Positions 42,554-51,900 of a stretch of DNA of 64,000 nucleotides are shown here, in pieces. Origin of the DNA: JBFWMG01 sp050251715 (GTDB lineage: Bacteria > Desulfobacterota > Desulfovibrionia > Desulfovibrionales > Desulfovibrionaceae); the NCBI GenBank assembly GCA_050251715.1, contig JBFWMG010000009.1, positions 62,001 through 126,000 on the forward strand. The letters are read 5' to 3'. Under the pieces are notes generated by a model. It did not search any database and had not been told where the DNA came from. It saw only the letters and a program-made list of their open reading frames with translations. The position numbers and the translations under genes are program-made. How positions within the stretch are numbered: position 1 is the first letter of the stretch; each line of letters starts with the position of its first letter.

Positions 42554-44578
42554 TTAAACCTCCTCTTTGGGCGAATCCTGGGCATAAGCGACGGATTCGT
42601 TTTCCCGTTCGGGGCTTTCCATGGCGCGACGGATGACATCGAGGAGTTCTCCCACGCGGTAGGGCTTTTTCAGGAAGCCCTTGATGCCCAGGCGGCGCAC
42701 CTCTTCCGGGGTGATGCGCTGCGAGTAGCCGGAACTGAGCACCACCGGCAGATCCGGATAGCGCAGCCGCAGCTTCCGGGCCAGATCCACGCCGTTCATT
42801 TCCGGCATGGTCACATCGGCCAACACCAGGTCAAAGGCCTCCTCCTCGGCGCGCAACATCGCCAGGGCGTCGGGTCCATTGACGCAGGCCTCCACCTCGT
42901 ATCCCGCGTCTTCCAACACCAGGCGGCAACTCTCGATAAGCGCGGTTTCGTCCTCCACCAGCAGAATGCGCCCCTGGCACACGCCGCAGACCGGGGCCGG
43001 GGCGCGGGCGTGCTGGGCCAAATCCTCCTCGGTGGCCCTGGGCAACAGCACCGTGAAGGCCGTGCCCACGCCGGGCGCGCTTTGCACGCGCACCGCGCCG
43101 CCCAGTCTCGTGACAATGGACTGCACCACGGTCAGGCCCAGTCCGGTGCCCAGCCCGCTCTTCTTGGTGGTGAAAAAGGGGTCGTAAATGCGCTCGACGA
43201 TCTCCTGGGTCATGCCGTGGCCCGTATCCGCCACGGTCAGGGCCACATAGGAGCCCGGCGCCGGATCCACGCATTCACGGTTGGCATCGCAGGACACCTC
43301 CTCGTCCACGACCGAGATGGTCAGCACGCCTTCCACCCGGTTCATGGCGTGGGCCGCGTTGGTACACAGGTTCATGATGACCTGGTGCACCTGCGCGGGG
43401 TCGGCCAGCACCAGATCGCGGCCATTGGCCTCTTCCACGCGGATGGCGATGGAGGCGGGCAGCGAGGGCCGCAAAAGACGCAGGCATTCGCGCACAAGGC
43501 CGCCCAGCCGGAAGGGCACGGGCGCATCCGCCTCATGCCGCCGCGCCAGGTTGAGAATCTGGTCCACCAGCGCCTTGGCGCGCTCGGCGGCCTGCAGGAT
43601 TTCGGTAAAGGAACGGCGTACCGGGCTGTCGTCGGCGAACAAGGCGAGATTGAGTTCCGCGTGCAGGATGATGGGACCGAGTATATTGTTGAAATCATGG
43701 GCTATGCCGCCGGACAACGTGGCCACGGCTTCCATTTTCTGGGCCTGGCGCAACTGTTTTTCCAGTTCCGCAAGATGGGTCACGTCGCGCCACACACTCA
43801 CGTAGCCAATGGTCACGCCATAGCGGGTGCGCACGGGCGACACGGTCTTGTCCACGCGGATGATCTGGCCATCCTTGCGGGTGTTCTCGTGCCTGCCCAC
43901 CCACACATCGCCGTCGCGCAGGGCGCGCATGATGCGCTTTTGCTGGATGCGCTGCCGCTTGCCCTTGTACAGCACGCCCATGGGCTTGCCGCATATCTCG
44001 GACTGGGAATAGCCGGTCATGCTCTCGAAGGTCTGGTTCACGTATTCGACCTTGTACTGCGTATCGATGATGACGACCGCCTCGGCCGCCTGCTCGATGG
44101 CCGTGGCCAGGCGGATGCGGGCCTCCTCGTCCTGCTTGCGCTCGGTCGTGTCGCGCATGAACACGGCCACGGCCCGCACGCCGCCCTGGTCGTTGAACAC
44201 CGGATGCACGCGGGTGTCGAGCACCTCGCCCGAACGGGTCACGTCCTCGTAATGATTGGGTTCGCCCGAGTTGAACACGCGGGCCGCCTCGCTGCGCCTG
44301 CGCCGGGCCACATCGGCGGGGAAGAAGTCATAGATGCACCGGCCCGCCAGATCCTCCACGTTCAGGCAAAGCCGTTCGGCCACGGCCTTGTTGGCGGCCA
44401 GCACCACGCCCTCGGGATCGATGAGCACGGCGTAGTCGGACGTGGCGTCCAGCAGTGAACGCGCCAGTTCGCCCGCGCCGGATGGAGGCGGACAGACCCG
44501 GGGGGGGATGGGCCGCAGGGGGATTCCCGTTGGCCTGCCGTCCCTGCCCAAGAGGTTTTTTTTCTGCGGTGCGCCCAT
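42554..44578 (-). CDS. PAS-PAS hybrid histidine kinase with C-terminal receiver
   Basis: 674 residues, cytoplasmic, no membrane segment. PAS1 (~45-155, DATSDYAVLIDPEGVVLAANKA), PAS2 with PAC (~165-285, VVIIDTQYKVEYVNQTFESMTG), HisKA-type phospho-acceptor LSGGIAHDFNNILGP (~310), HATPase_c (MNLCTNAAHAM, DTGHGM, GLGTGLGLTVV), and a receiver (~545-660) with ILLVEDE, LVLADVTMPEMNG and LKKPY. PAS domains suggest redox, gas or small-molecule sensing. It is probably the partner of the NtrC-type regulator downstream. The ATG at 44578 with AGGGGA upstream is preferred over a longer frame to 44656. Confidence 0.92.
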   Translation of the reverse strand: MGAPQKKNLLGRDGRPTGIPLRPIPPRVCPPPSGAGELARSLLDATSDYAVLIDPEGVVLAANKAVAERLCLNVEDLAGRCIYDFFPADVARRRRSEAARVFNSGEPNHYEDVTRSGEVLDTRVHPVFNDQGGVRAVAVFMRDTTERKQDEEARIRLATAIEQAAEAVVIIDTQYKVEYVNQTFESMTGYSQSEICGKPMGVLYKGKRQRIQQKRIMRALRDGDVWVGRHENTRKDGQIIRVDKTVSPVRTRYGVTIGYVSVWRDVTHLAELEKQLRQAQKMEAVATLSGGIAHDFNNILGPIILHAELNLALFADDSPVRRSFTEILQAAERAKALVDQILNLARRHEADAPVPFRLGGLVRECLRLLRPSLPASIAIRVEEANGRDLVLADPAQVHQVIMNLCTNAAHAMNRVEGVLTISVVDEEVSCDANRECVDPAPGSYVALTVADTGHGMTQEIVERIYDPFFTTKKSGLGTGLGLTVVQSIVTRLGGAVRVQSAPGVGTAFTVLLPRATEEDLAQHARAPAPVCGVCQGRILLVEDETALIESCRLVLEDAGYEVEACVNGPDALAMLRAEEEAFDLVLADVTMPEMNGVDLARKLRLRYPDLPVVLSSGYSQRITPEEVRRLGIKGFLKKPYRVGELLDVIRRAMESPERENESVAYAQDSPKEEV

Positions 44579-44995
44579 GTCATCCCCTGGCCATCGAGTG
44601 ATGCCGCGCGCACCCCGCCCAAACGTCCTGGCAAGGCACGTATCCAGGCGGCGCACGACGACGGATAACGGCTATGTCCACAGGTTGAGGTTCCCCGCAC
44701 GGGCCGCGCGAGGCGCTCTCCGGCGGGACACCCTTAAAGATTATCACGTTGGGTTTGGTCACACCCTAGCACGGCTGCTGGATTTTGTACATTGTCGTAT
44801 CCTTTTTTTCTCCACTCGCGGCGCGGATGCTATTGTAATAAAAACAGCGCATTACAAATTTAGTCTTATTCAGCAAGACTTTTTCTTTCACCCCACGCGC
44901 CCCTATTCCCCGCCAATTCATGCGGAGTAATAACCTGTAATTGATTCTCTTTCTTGTGCCACCGTAAACGGTCGCATCCCGCCAAACGCAAAAAT
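44579..44995. promoter_or_regulatory. Divergent region between the two-component pair and the Hdr cluster
   Basis: Part of a 606-bp gene-free interval. 44770-44990 is AT-richer than the surroundings (for example GCTATTGTAATAAAAACAG), as expected for promoters. No confident sigma-70 pair was found. An ORF of 131 codons on the minus strand (44766-45161) has unconvincing composition. Confidence 0.4.
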
Positions 44996-45031
44996 GTCTT
45001 GCGAGTTGAGACAAGTCTTGACCCACAAGAC
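44996..45031 (+). promoter_or_regulatory. Inverted-repeat cluster, candidate activator binding sites
   Basis: GTCTTG at 44996-45001, then GTCTTGACCCACAAGAC at 45015-45031 (perfect 6-bp inverted repeat, 5-bp spacer), overlapped by a CAAGTC half-site. A further CAAGAC is at 45104-45109. The cluster lies ~90-125 bp upstream of a sigma-54-like element, the usual distance for enhancer sites. Confidence 0.45.
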
Positions 45032-45119
45032 ACCCTCTCGTGCCGTTCCAGGGAGCCCTCGACGGCTCGACACCCCTTATTTTTATGTAATCCGCTTGAA
45101 TCGCAAGACGATTTGTTCC

Positions 45120-45135
45120 GGGCACGGTTCTTGAG
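45120..45135 (+). promoter_or_regulatory. Possible sigma-54 promoter of the Hdr cluster
   Basis: GGGCACGGTTCTTGAG compared with the consensus TGGCACG-N4-TTGCA. The -24 half matches except for the first base, the spacing is right, and the -12 half reads TTGAG, lacking the C of GC. It is 50 bp before the first Hdr start. The mismatch at -12 keeps the confidence low. Confidence 0.3.
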
Positions 45136-45184
45136 ATGACAGGGCGTAATCCATCCCTCACGCCCCAACAACCGGAGCAGAGCC

Positions 45185-47224
45185 ATGGCCAATAGAATCG
45201 GCGTTTATATCTGCCATTGCGGCACCAATATCGCGGGTAAAGTCGACACCGCGCAGGTGGCGTCTTTCGCTCAAAACCTGCAACACGTCGTCGTGGGCCG
45301 AGACTACAAGTTCATGTGCTCGGATCCCGGCCAGGACATGATAATCGACGACATCCACACCCTGGGACTCAACCGGGTGGTGGTGGCCTCGTGCTCGCCC
45401 AGGCTGCACGAGCGCACCTTCCGCAACGCCTGCCTGCGCGCGGGCTTGAACCCCTTCCTGTTCCAGATGACCTGCATCCGCGAACATGTGTCGTGGGTGA
45501 CCGAGGATCCGGCCGAGGCAACGGCCAAGGCCAAGAACCTGGTGCGCGCCGCCGTGGACCGCGTGAACTGGCACGCCGAGCTCTACTCCCGCGAAGAGCA
45601 TGTGCACCCGGACGTGCTGGTGGTGGGCGCGGGCATTTCGGGCATCCAGGCCGCGCTCGACATCGCGCGGTCCGGGCACAAGGTCCATCTGGTGGAGCGC
45701 GACCCGTCCATCGGCGGCCATATGGCGCAATTCGACAAGACCTTTCCCACGCTCGACTGCGCCGCGTGCATCTCCACGCCCAAGATGGTGGCCGTGTCCC
45801 AGGAGCCGAACATCAACCTCCTGACCTGGAGCGAGGTCACCAAGGTGACGGGCTTCGTGGGCAACTACAAGGCCACCATCCGGCGCAAGGCGCGCTATGT
45901 GGACATGGACCTGTGCACGGGCTGCGGCCTGTGCATGGAAAAGTGTCCCAAAAAAGTGGACAGCGAGTTCGAGGAGGGGATGGCCAAGCGCAAGGCGATC
46001 TACCGCAACTCGCCCCAGGCCGTGCCCAACAAGCCGGTCATCGACGCCGACGCCTGCATCATGCTGCAAAAGGGCAAGTGCGGGGCGTGCGAAAAGAACT
46101 GTCCCTCCGGGGCCATCGATTTCAAGCAAAAGGAATCCGAGCTGGAGGTGGAGATCGGTTCCATCATCCTGGCCACCGGATTCGACACCATGGATCCCAC
46201 GCCGCTGATCCAATACGGCTATGGCCGCTATCCCGAGGTGTACACCGGCCTGCAGTTCGAACGGCTGAACAACGCCGTGGGCCCCACGGGCGGCAAGATC
46301 CTCATGAAGAACGGGGAAAAGCCCGAATCCGTGGCCATCGTGCATTGCGTGGGCAGCCGCGACGCCAACCACCACGCCTACTGCTCCCGCGTGTGCTGCA
46401 TGTACGCCCTCAAGTACGACCACCTCATCAAGGACAAGGTGGGGCACCACGCCAAGGTCTACAATTTCTACATTGACATGCGCTGCTTCGGTAAGGGCTA
46501 CGAGGAATTCTACCGCCGCGTGCAGGAAGAGGGCGTGACCTTTGTGCGCGGCCGCCCCGCCTCCATCACCCAGGAGAACGGCAAGCTGGTGGTGGTGGCC
46601 GAGGACACGCTGCTGGGCGAAATGGTGCGCATCCCCGTGGACATGGTGGTGCTGTGCACGGCCATGACCCCGCGCCACGACGCCGGCGAGGTGGCCCGCA
46701 CCTTTGGCATCAGCCAGGGGCTGGACAAGTTCTTCCTGGAGGAACACCCCAAGCTGGGGCCGGTATCCACGGCCACGGACGGCGTGTTTCTGGCTGGCAC
46801 CTGCCAGGGACCAAAGGACATTCCCGACGCGGTGAGCCACGCCTCCGGCGCGGCGGCCCAGGCCATGGCCCTGGCCACGCGCGGCACGGTCTCCATCTCG
46901 CCCACGGTGTCCTGGATCAATCCGGACATCTGCGTGGGGTGCAAGGTGTGCATCGGGCTGTGCGCCTATTCGGCCATCGAGTTCGACGCCAGGCGCAATG
47001 TAAGCGTCATCAACGAGGCCATGTGCAAGGGCTGCGGCTCGTGCGCGGGGCACTGCCCCTCGGGCGCTGCCCAGATCAGGCACTTTACCGGCCGCCAGGT
47101 CTTTTCCGAGTTGGACGGCCTGCTGGCCCTGACCCTGTACGGCGATGCGGGACCGCTCGCCGAAGTGATCGAAGAAACCCCGCCCGCCGACGCGGCGCGC
47201 ACGGAAGTTCCCGCCCCCGCATAG
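45185..47224 (+). CDS. hdrA: HdrA-like FAD/iron-sulfur subunit (heterodisulfide reductase family)
   Basis: 679 residues. An N-terminal HdrA domain (RIGVYICHCGTNIAGKVD) is followed by the FAD fold LVVGAGISGIQAALDIARSG (~140-160) and the Cys pair TLDCAACISTPK (~190). Two inserted clusters follow (CTGCGLCMEKCP ~244; CGACEKNCP ~300), then CVGSRD...YCSRVCC (~388-405) and two C-terminal 4Fe-4S motifs (CVGCKVCIGLC ~582, CKGCGSCAGHCP ~615). HdrA carries the bifurcating flavin in HdrABC-Mvh complexes. This is the first gene of the cluster and is followed by mvhD. With HdrB, HdrC and the FdhB-like protein it probably forms a cytoplasmic electron-bifurcating or confurcating complex. Substrates are not shown by sequence. 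Confidence 0.92.
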   Translation: MANRIGVYICHCGTNIAGKVDTAQVASFAQNLQHVVVGRDYKFMCSDPGQDMIIDDIHTLGLNRVVVASCSPRLHERTFRNACLRAGLNPFLFQMTCIREHVSWVTEDPAEATAKAKNLVRAAVDRVNWHAELYSREEHVHPDVLVVGAGISGIQAALDIARSGHKVHLVERDPSIGGHMAQFDKTFPTLDCAACISTPKMVAVSQEPNINLLTWSEVTKVTGFVGNYKATIRRKARYVDMDLCTGCGLCMEKCPKKVDSEFEEGMAKRKAIYRNSPQAVPNKPVIDADACIMLQKGKCGACEKNCPSGAIDFKQKESELEVEIGSIILATGFDTMDPTPLIQYGYGRYPEVYTGLQFERLNNAVGPTGGKILMKNGEKPESVAIVHCVGSRDANHHAYCSRVCCMYALKYDHLIKDKVGHHAKVYNFYIDMRCFGKGYEEFYRRVQEEGVTFVRGRPASITQENGKLVVVAEDTLLGEMVRIPVDMVVLCTAMTPRHDAGEVARTFGISQGLDKFFLEEHPKLGPVSTATDGVFLAGTCQGPKDIPDAVSHASGAAAQAMALATRGTVSISPTVSWINPDICVGCKVCIGLCAYSAIEFDARRNVSVINEAMCKGCGSCAGHCPSGAAQIRHFTGRQVFSELDGLLALTLYGDAGPLAEVIEETPPADAARTEVPAPA

Positions 47225-47275
47225 GGCGGGAGCAGGACAACCCCACGGACAACGGCCACGCGCCGGGAGGCATCC

Positions 47276-47698
47276 ATGGAACAGTTCGAACCCACAATCG
47301 TCGCATTTGTCTGCAACTGGTGCACCTACACCGCCGCCGACCTGGCCGGTGTGTCGCGCATGATCCAGTCGCCCAACGTGCGTCTGGTGCGCATGATGTG
47401 CACGGGCATGGTCGATCCAAAGTACATCATCAAGGCCATGCTTTCTGGCGCGGACGCCGTGCTGGTCAGCGGTTGCCACCCCGGCGACTGCCACTACATC
47501 AACGGCAACTACAAGGCACGCCGCCGCATCAAGCTGCTCAAGGAGATCCTCACCCGTTTCGGGGTGGACGAACGGCGGGTGAAGCTCACATGGGTGGGCG
47601 CGAGCGAAGGCAACGAATTCGCGGCCACGGTCAACGAACTCGTGGCGCAGGTCAGGGAGCTGGGGCCCAGTCAGGCCCGGCGCACGATGGTCATCTAA
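47276..47698 (+). CDS. mvhD: MvhD-like 2Fe-2S electron-transfer subunit
   Basis: 140 residues, the normal size of MvhD/FlpD. Conserved Cys are in AFVCNWCTYTAADLAG, VRMMCTGMVDP and SGCHPGDCHYINGNY, the family signature. MvhD joins a hydrogenase, formate dehydrogenase or NADH-side module to HdrA. No hydrogenase gene is nearby, so the FdhB-like protein downstream is the likely electron donor. GGGAGG precedes the ATG; it is 51 bp after hdrA and 33 bp before the FdhB-like gene, within one operon. Confidence 0.93.
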   Translation: MEQFEPTIVAFVCNWCTYTAADLAGVSRMIQSPNVRLVRMMCTGMVDPKYIIKAMLSGADAVLVSGCHPGDCHYINGNYKARRRIKLLKEILTRFGVDERRVKLTWVGASEGNEFAATVNELVAQVRELGPSQARRTMVI

Positions 47699-47731
47699 TC
47701 GCCCGCTCACGCGGGTCATCCGGAGGACGCC

Positions 47732-48877
47732 ATGGCGACGACGGCATCCATAGCAGTAACCGACGGCAACCCTATTGCGGCCCTGCGCGCCTTCATGGCC
47801 AGGCTGCTGGAACAAGAGGATATCACGGCCGTGCTGGTCAACCGGCACCTGCCCGCCAAGGGCTCGGCCATGCCCGCGCTCATCACCGACCCGGCCCATC
47901 TGGACGAGGCCGATCCGCTGGCGCCATCCTACCCCATGAGCGGGGCGCGCCTGGCGGCCCGGCTCACCCGGGGCGAGGTGGAGGGCCGCATCGCGGCCAT
48001 CATGCGCCCCTGCGAGGTGCGCGCGTTCGTGGAACTGGCCAAGCTGAACCAGGGCGCCTTGGACAACGTACTGCTCCTGAGCTTTGATTGTTATGGGGCA
48101 TACGACAACACCACCTACCGCCGCTTTGCGCAGGAAAAGGGCGGTGCGGCATCCACCCAGGACTTCCTGATGGACGCCGCGCAGGGCAAGGCCAATGGCA
48201 ACGACTTTGCGCTTGCCCGCGCATGCAGGGCGTGCGAGCACCCCGTTCCCCAGGCCGCCGACGTGCAGCTCGGCCTGTTCGGGGTGGACATGACCAAGGA
48301 AATCCTGGTGCTGCCCCAATCGCCGCGCGGCGAAGCCCTGGTGCGCACCCTGGCCCTGGGTGAAGGCGGCTCCTCCACATCCCGCCAGGCCGCGCTCGAC
48401 GCCCTGCTGGCCGAACGCACCGCCTACCGCGACGCCATGTTCGAGGAGACCGAGGCACAAACCAACACCTTGGAAAAACTCGTCAGCTACCTGTCCGGCT
48501 GCGTGAATTGCTACAACTGCCGCGCCGCCTGTCCGGTCTGTTATTGCAAGGAATGCGTGTTCCTTACCGACGTGTTCGACCACAAGCCCTGGCAATACCT
48601 GAACTGGGCCAAGCAGAAGGGCGTGCTCAAGATGCCCACGGACACCGTGTTCTTCCACATGACGCGCTTGGCGCACATGAGCACAGCCTGCGTGGGCTGC
48701 GGCCAGTGTTCCAACGCCTGTCCCAACGAGGTGCCGGTCATGGAGCTGTTCCGCTCGGTGGCCCACCATACCCAGGCGGCGTTCGACTACCAACCCGGCC
48801 GCGACCTCATGGAACCGCCGCCCATGGCCGTGTTCCAGGAAAAGGAGTTCGCGGAGATGACCGGAGGACTGGAATAA
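47732..48877 (+). CDS. FdhB/FrhB-like iron-sulfur flavoprotein subunit
   Basis: 381 residues. The middle resembles the F420 hydrogenase/formate dehydrogenase beta family (IMRPCEVRAFVELAKLNQ, VLLLSFDCYGAY). Clustered cysteines follow: ACRACEHP (~165), GCVNCYNCRAACPVCYCKECVF (~255-275) and ACVGCGQCSNACPNEVP (~322-336), suggesting two 4Fe-4S clusters plus an extra site. Such subunits pass electrons between a flavin-linked donor and MvhD/HdrA. No catalytic formate dehydrogenase alpha subunit lies in the window; it may be elsewhere or the donor may be different. CGGAGGA precedes the ATG. Confidence 0.8.
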   Translation: MATTASIAVTDGNPIAALRAFMARLLEQEDITAVLVNRHLPAKGSAMPALITDPAHLDEADPLAPSYPMSGARLAARLTRGEVEGRIAAIMRPCEVRAFVELAKLNQGALDNVLLLSFDCYGAYDNTTYRRFAQEKGGAASTQDFLMDAAQGKANGNDFALARACRACEHPVPQAADVQLGLFGVDMTKEILVLPQSPRGEALVRTLALGEGGSSTSRQAALDALLAERTAYRDAMFEETEAQTNTLEKLVSYLSGCVNCYNCRAACPVCYCKECVFLTDVFDHKPWQYLNWAKQKGVLKMPTDTVFFHMTRLAHMSTACVGCGQCSNACPNEVPVMELFRSVAHHTQAAFDYQPGRDLMEPPPMAVFQEKEFAEMTGGLE

Positions 48878-48937
48878 GAGCACACGTCCCATCCGGCGCG
48901 CGTTTCGGCGCCCGCCGGGCCAGACGAGGAGGACGGT

Positions 48938-51900
48938 ATGAAAAAGAGTTACGGCGCGCTCGTGGTGGGCGCGGGTATAGGCGGCATCCGCGCCGCCCTG
49001 GATCTGGCCGACATCGGCAACAAGGTGGCGCTCATCGACAAGCGGCACCACACCGGTGGCATCCTGGTCCAACTCGACCACCAGTTCCCCAGCGACCATT
49101 GCGGCATGTGCAAGATGCTGCCCATTGCCCAGCGCGACGCCTCAAGCCAGTTCTGCATGCGCAAGGGGCTCTTTCACAAGAACATCGACATCATGTTGTC
49201 CACCGAGTTGACCGGCATGGACGGCGACCCCGGCAGCTTCCAGATCACCCTGTCGCGCCGCTCGCCCTTTGTGGATCCGACCAAGTGCATCGGCTGCGGC
49301 ATCTGCTCAGAGGTCTGTCCCGTGCGCGTGCCCGACGAATTCAACGCCGGGCTCACCAAGCGCGCGGCCGTGCATCTTCCCGTGCCGCACCACATTCCCA
49401 ACCACTACATGGTGGACCTGGAAAATTGCGCCCGCTGCTGGCGCTGCCACGAATCCTGTCCCACCGGAGCCATTGACTTCAAGTTCGACGAACGCAAGTC
49501 GTTCCAGACCATTGTGGCCTGTCCCGACCCGGTCCACGCCGAGGAAATGACCACCTGGCTGGAAGGCCTCCACTTTGCCGTAGCCACGGTCAATACCGGC
49601 CAGGCCGCCATAGACGCCATGACCGCGCATCCTGAAACCGGCATGGTGCTGCTGGACATGACCCTGGCCGATCCCGAGGCAGAACGCGTCATGCTCCGCT
49701 GCCTGGAAATCAACCCCAAGGCCGCCGTGATCCTGCTGGCCGAACAGGGCAGGCAGGCCAGGGCCGCCGAGGCGCTGGCCGCCAAGGGCGCGCGCCGCGC
49801 GCTCACCCGGCCCGTGGACCGCACCCGCCTTACCCCGTGGCTGGACAAGCTCTACATGCGCCTGGCCACCGACGAAACCGTGGAGATCGAGGCCGCCTCG
49901 GTCATCCTGGCCACGGGTTTCGACCCCTACAACCCGGCGGACAACCCCAACGGCATGGCCGACTCGCTCATGTACGGCACGCATCCGGGCGTGGTCACGG
50001 CCGTGGAATTCGAGCGCATGCTCTCGGGCACCGGCCCCCACGGGGGAGCCGGCGACCGGCTGGTGCGCACCGACGGCGAACCCGTGCGGCGCGTGGCGTG
50101 GCTCCAGTGCGTGGGCTCGCGCGACGTCAAGCTGAACGCGGACTACTGCTCCTCCATCTGCTGCATGTTTTCCATCAAGGAGGCGCTCCTGGCCAAGCGC
50201 ACCGCCGCCAAGGCGGGCCACGACCTGGATGCGGCCATCTTCTGCATGGACATGCGCACCTTTGGCAAGAACTACCAACGCTACAAGGACGAGGCGGAAA
50301 ACGAGCAGGGCGTGCGCTTCGTGCGCAGCCGCATCCATTCCGTGCTGCCCGAACCTCCGGGCGGCGGCAACGGCCTGTTGCTGGAATGGGTGGACGACGC
50401 GGGCAAGCCCTGCCGCGAGATATTCGACATGGTGGTGCTGGCCACGGGCGGCAAGCCCGCCTCCGGCACCGAGGAGCTGGCCGAGGTCACGGGCGCCGCG
50501 CGCAACGCGTGGGGGTTCATCGACACCCGCACCGTGTCTCCGGGCCGCACCAGCCGCTACGGCGTCATGGCCGCGGGCGCAAGCTCCGGCCCCAAGGACA
50601 TCGCGGAATCCATGCTCCATTCGGGCGCGGCGGCCCTGGAGGCCTCGCGGCTCATCAACCTCTACGCTCCCCTGCGCGAAAAGACCCCGGACCCCGAACC
50701 CCATTACCGCAACGTGTCCCGCGAGGCGCCGCGCACGGTCGTGGCCCTGTGCACCTCCTGTCCCACGCTGGAAAGCGCCTTGTCCGCCGAAACCCTGGAA
50801 GCCCTGGCCACCCGGTTGGCCGAACTTCCCTCGGTGGTGCGGGTCGAGCGCGTGAGCCAGGGCTGCACCGCCTCCGGGTGGCAACAGATCGCGGACATCG
50901 TGACCGAGACCGAACCCAACCGCGTGCTCATCGGCGCGTGCCAGCCCTATGCCTACGTGCCCAAGCTGCGCGAACTGGGCGCTGTCGTGGGGTTGAACCC
51001 CGTGCTCATGAACGTGGTGGACATCCACACCATGGCCTCGCAGCACGTGAAGTTCAACGGCAAGAGTGGGGGGGACGCGATCGCCGAGGCTGCGGAACGC
51101 GAAACCCTGCTGCGCGAGGTCTACGCCACCCTGTCCATGGCCGCCGTGAAGCTGGCCGACGCCGATCCTTCGGGTCTGCCGTCGCCCGTGCCCGTGAACC
51201 GCGTGGCGCTGGTGGTGGGCGGAGGCCTGGCGGGCATGACCGCCGCGCTCGGCATCGCGGACCACGGCTATCCGGTCCATCTGGTGGAGGAGCGCGATCA
51301 CCTGGGCGGCCTGGCCATCAACCTGCGCTACACCCTGGAAGGCGACGATCCTGTCAAGTTCATGGAGGATCTCATCACCCAGGTGGAAAAGCACCCCAAC
51401 ATCACGGTGCATCGCCAAGCCCGCATCTCCCTGTCCACGGGCCGGGCCGGACGCTTCCTGAGCCTCATCGCCATGGACCAGGGCGCGCTGCCCGTGGAAC
51501 ACGGCGTCACCGTGCTCGCCACCGGCGGCAGCGAGGCCCGGGTCTACGACTTCGGGTTCCGCGTGCACAAGACCGTGCTCACCCAGCTGGAACTGGAACA
51601 CAAGCTCGCCTCGGGCGAACTGGACACCGGCGCGCTTTCGGCCGTGGCCATGATCCAGTGCTTCCGCTCCCGCGAGGAGTCGCGCAACTATTGCAGCCGG
51701 GTGTGCTGCGCCTCGGCCATCAAGAACATCCTGCAACTCAAGAAGCGGCGGCCCGACCTGCCCGTGTACGTGTTCTACCGCGACATGATGACCTACGGCT
51801 TCATGGAGCAGTACTACACCCAGGCGCGCAAGGCCGGAGCCATCTTCTTCCGCTACGAGCGGGGGAACAGGCCTTCCGTGGCCTTTGAGGACGGCAAGCC

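Noticed and set aside
44766..45161. 131-codon minus-strand ORF in the divergent region
   Set aside because: Composition is ordinary but there is no recognisable domain or strong ribosome site, and it covers the inverted repeats and the candidate sigma-54 element of the Hdr operon.
45158..49099. A 1313-codon open frame on the minus strand across the Hdr cluster
   Set aside because: It is a GC-bias shadow: repetitive His/Gly/Ala/Val composition, no domain, and it lies opposite four well-supported Hdr genes.
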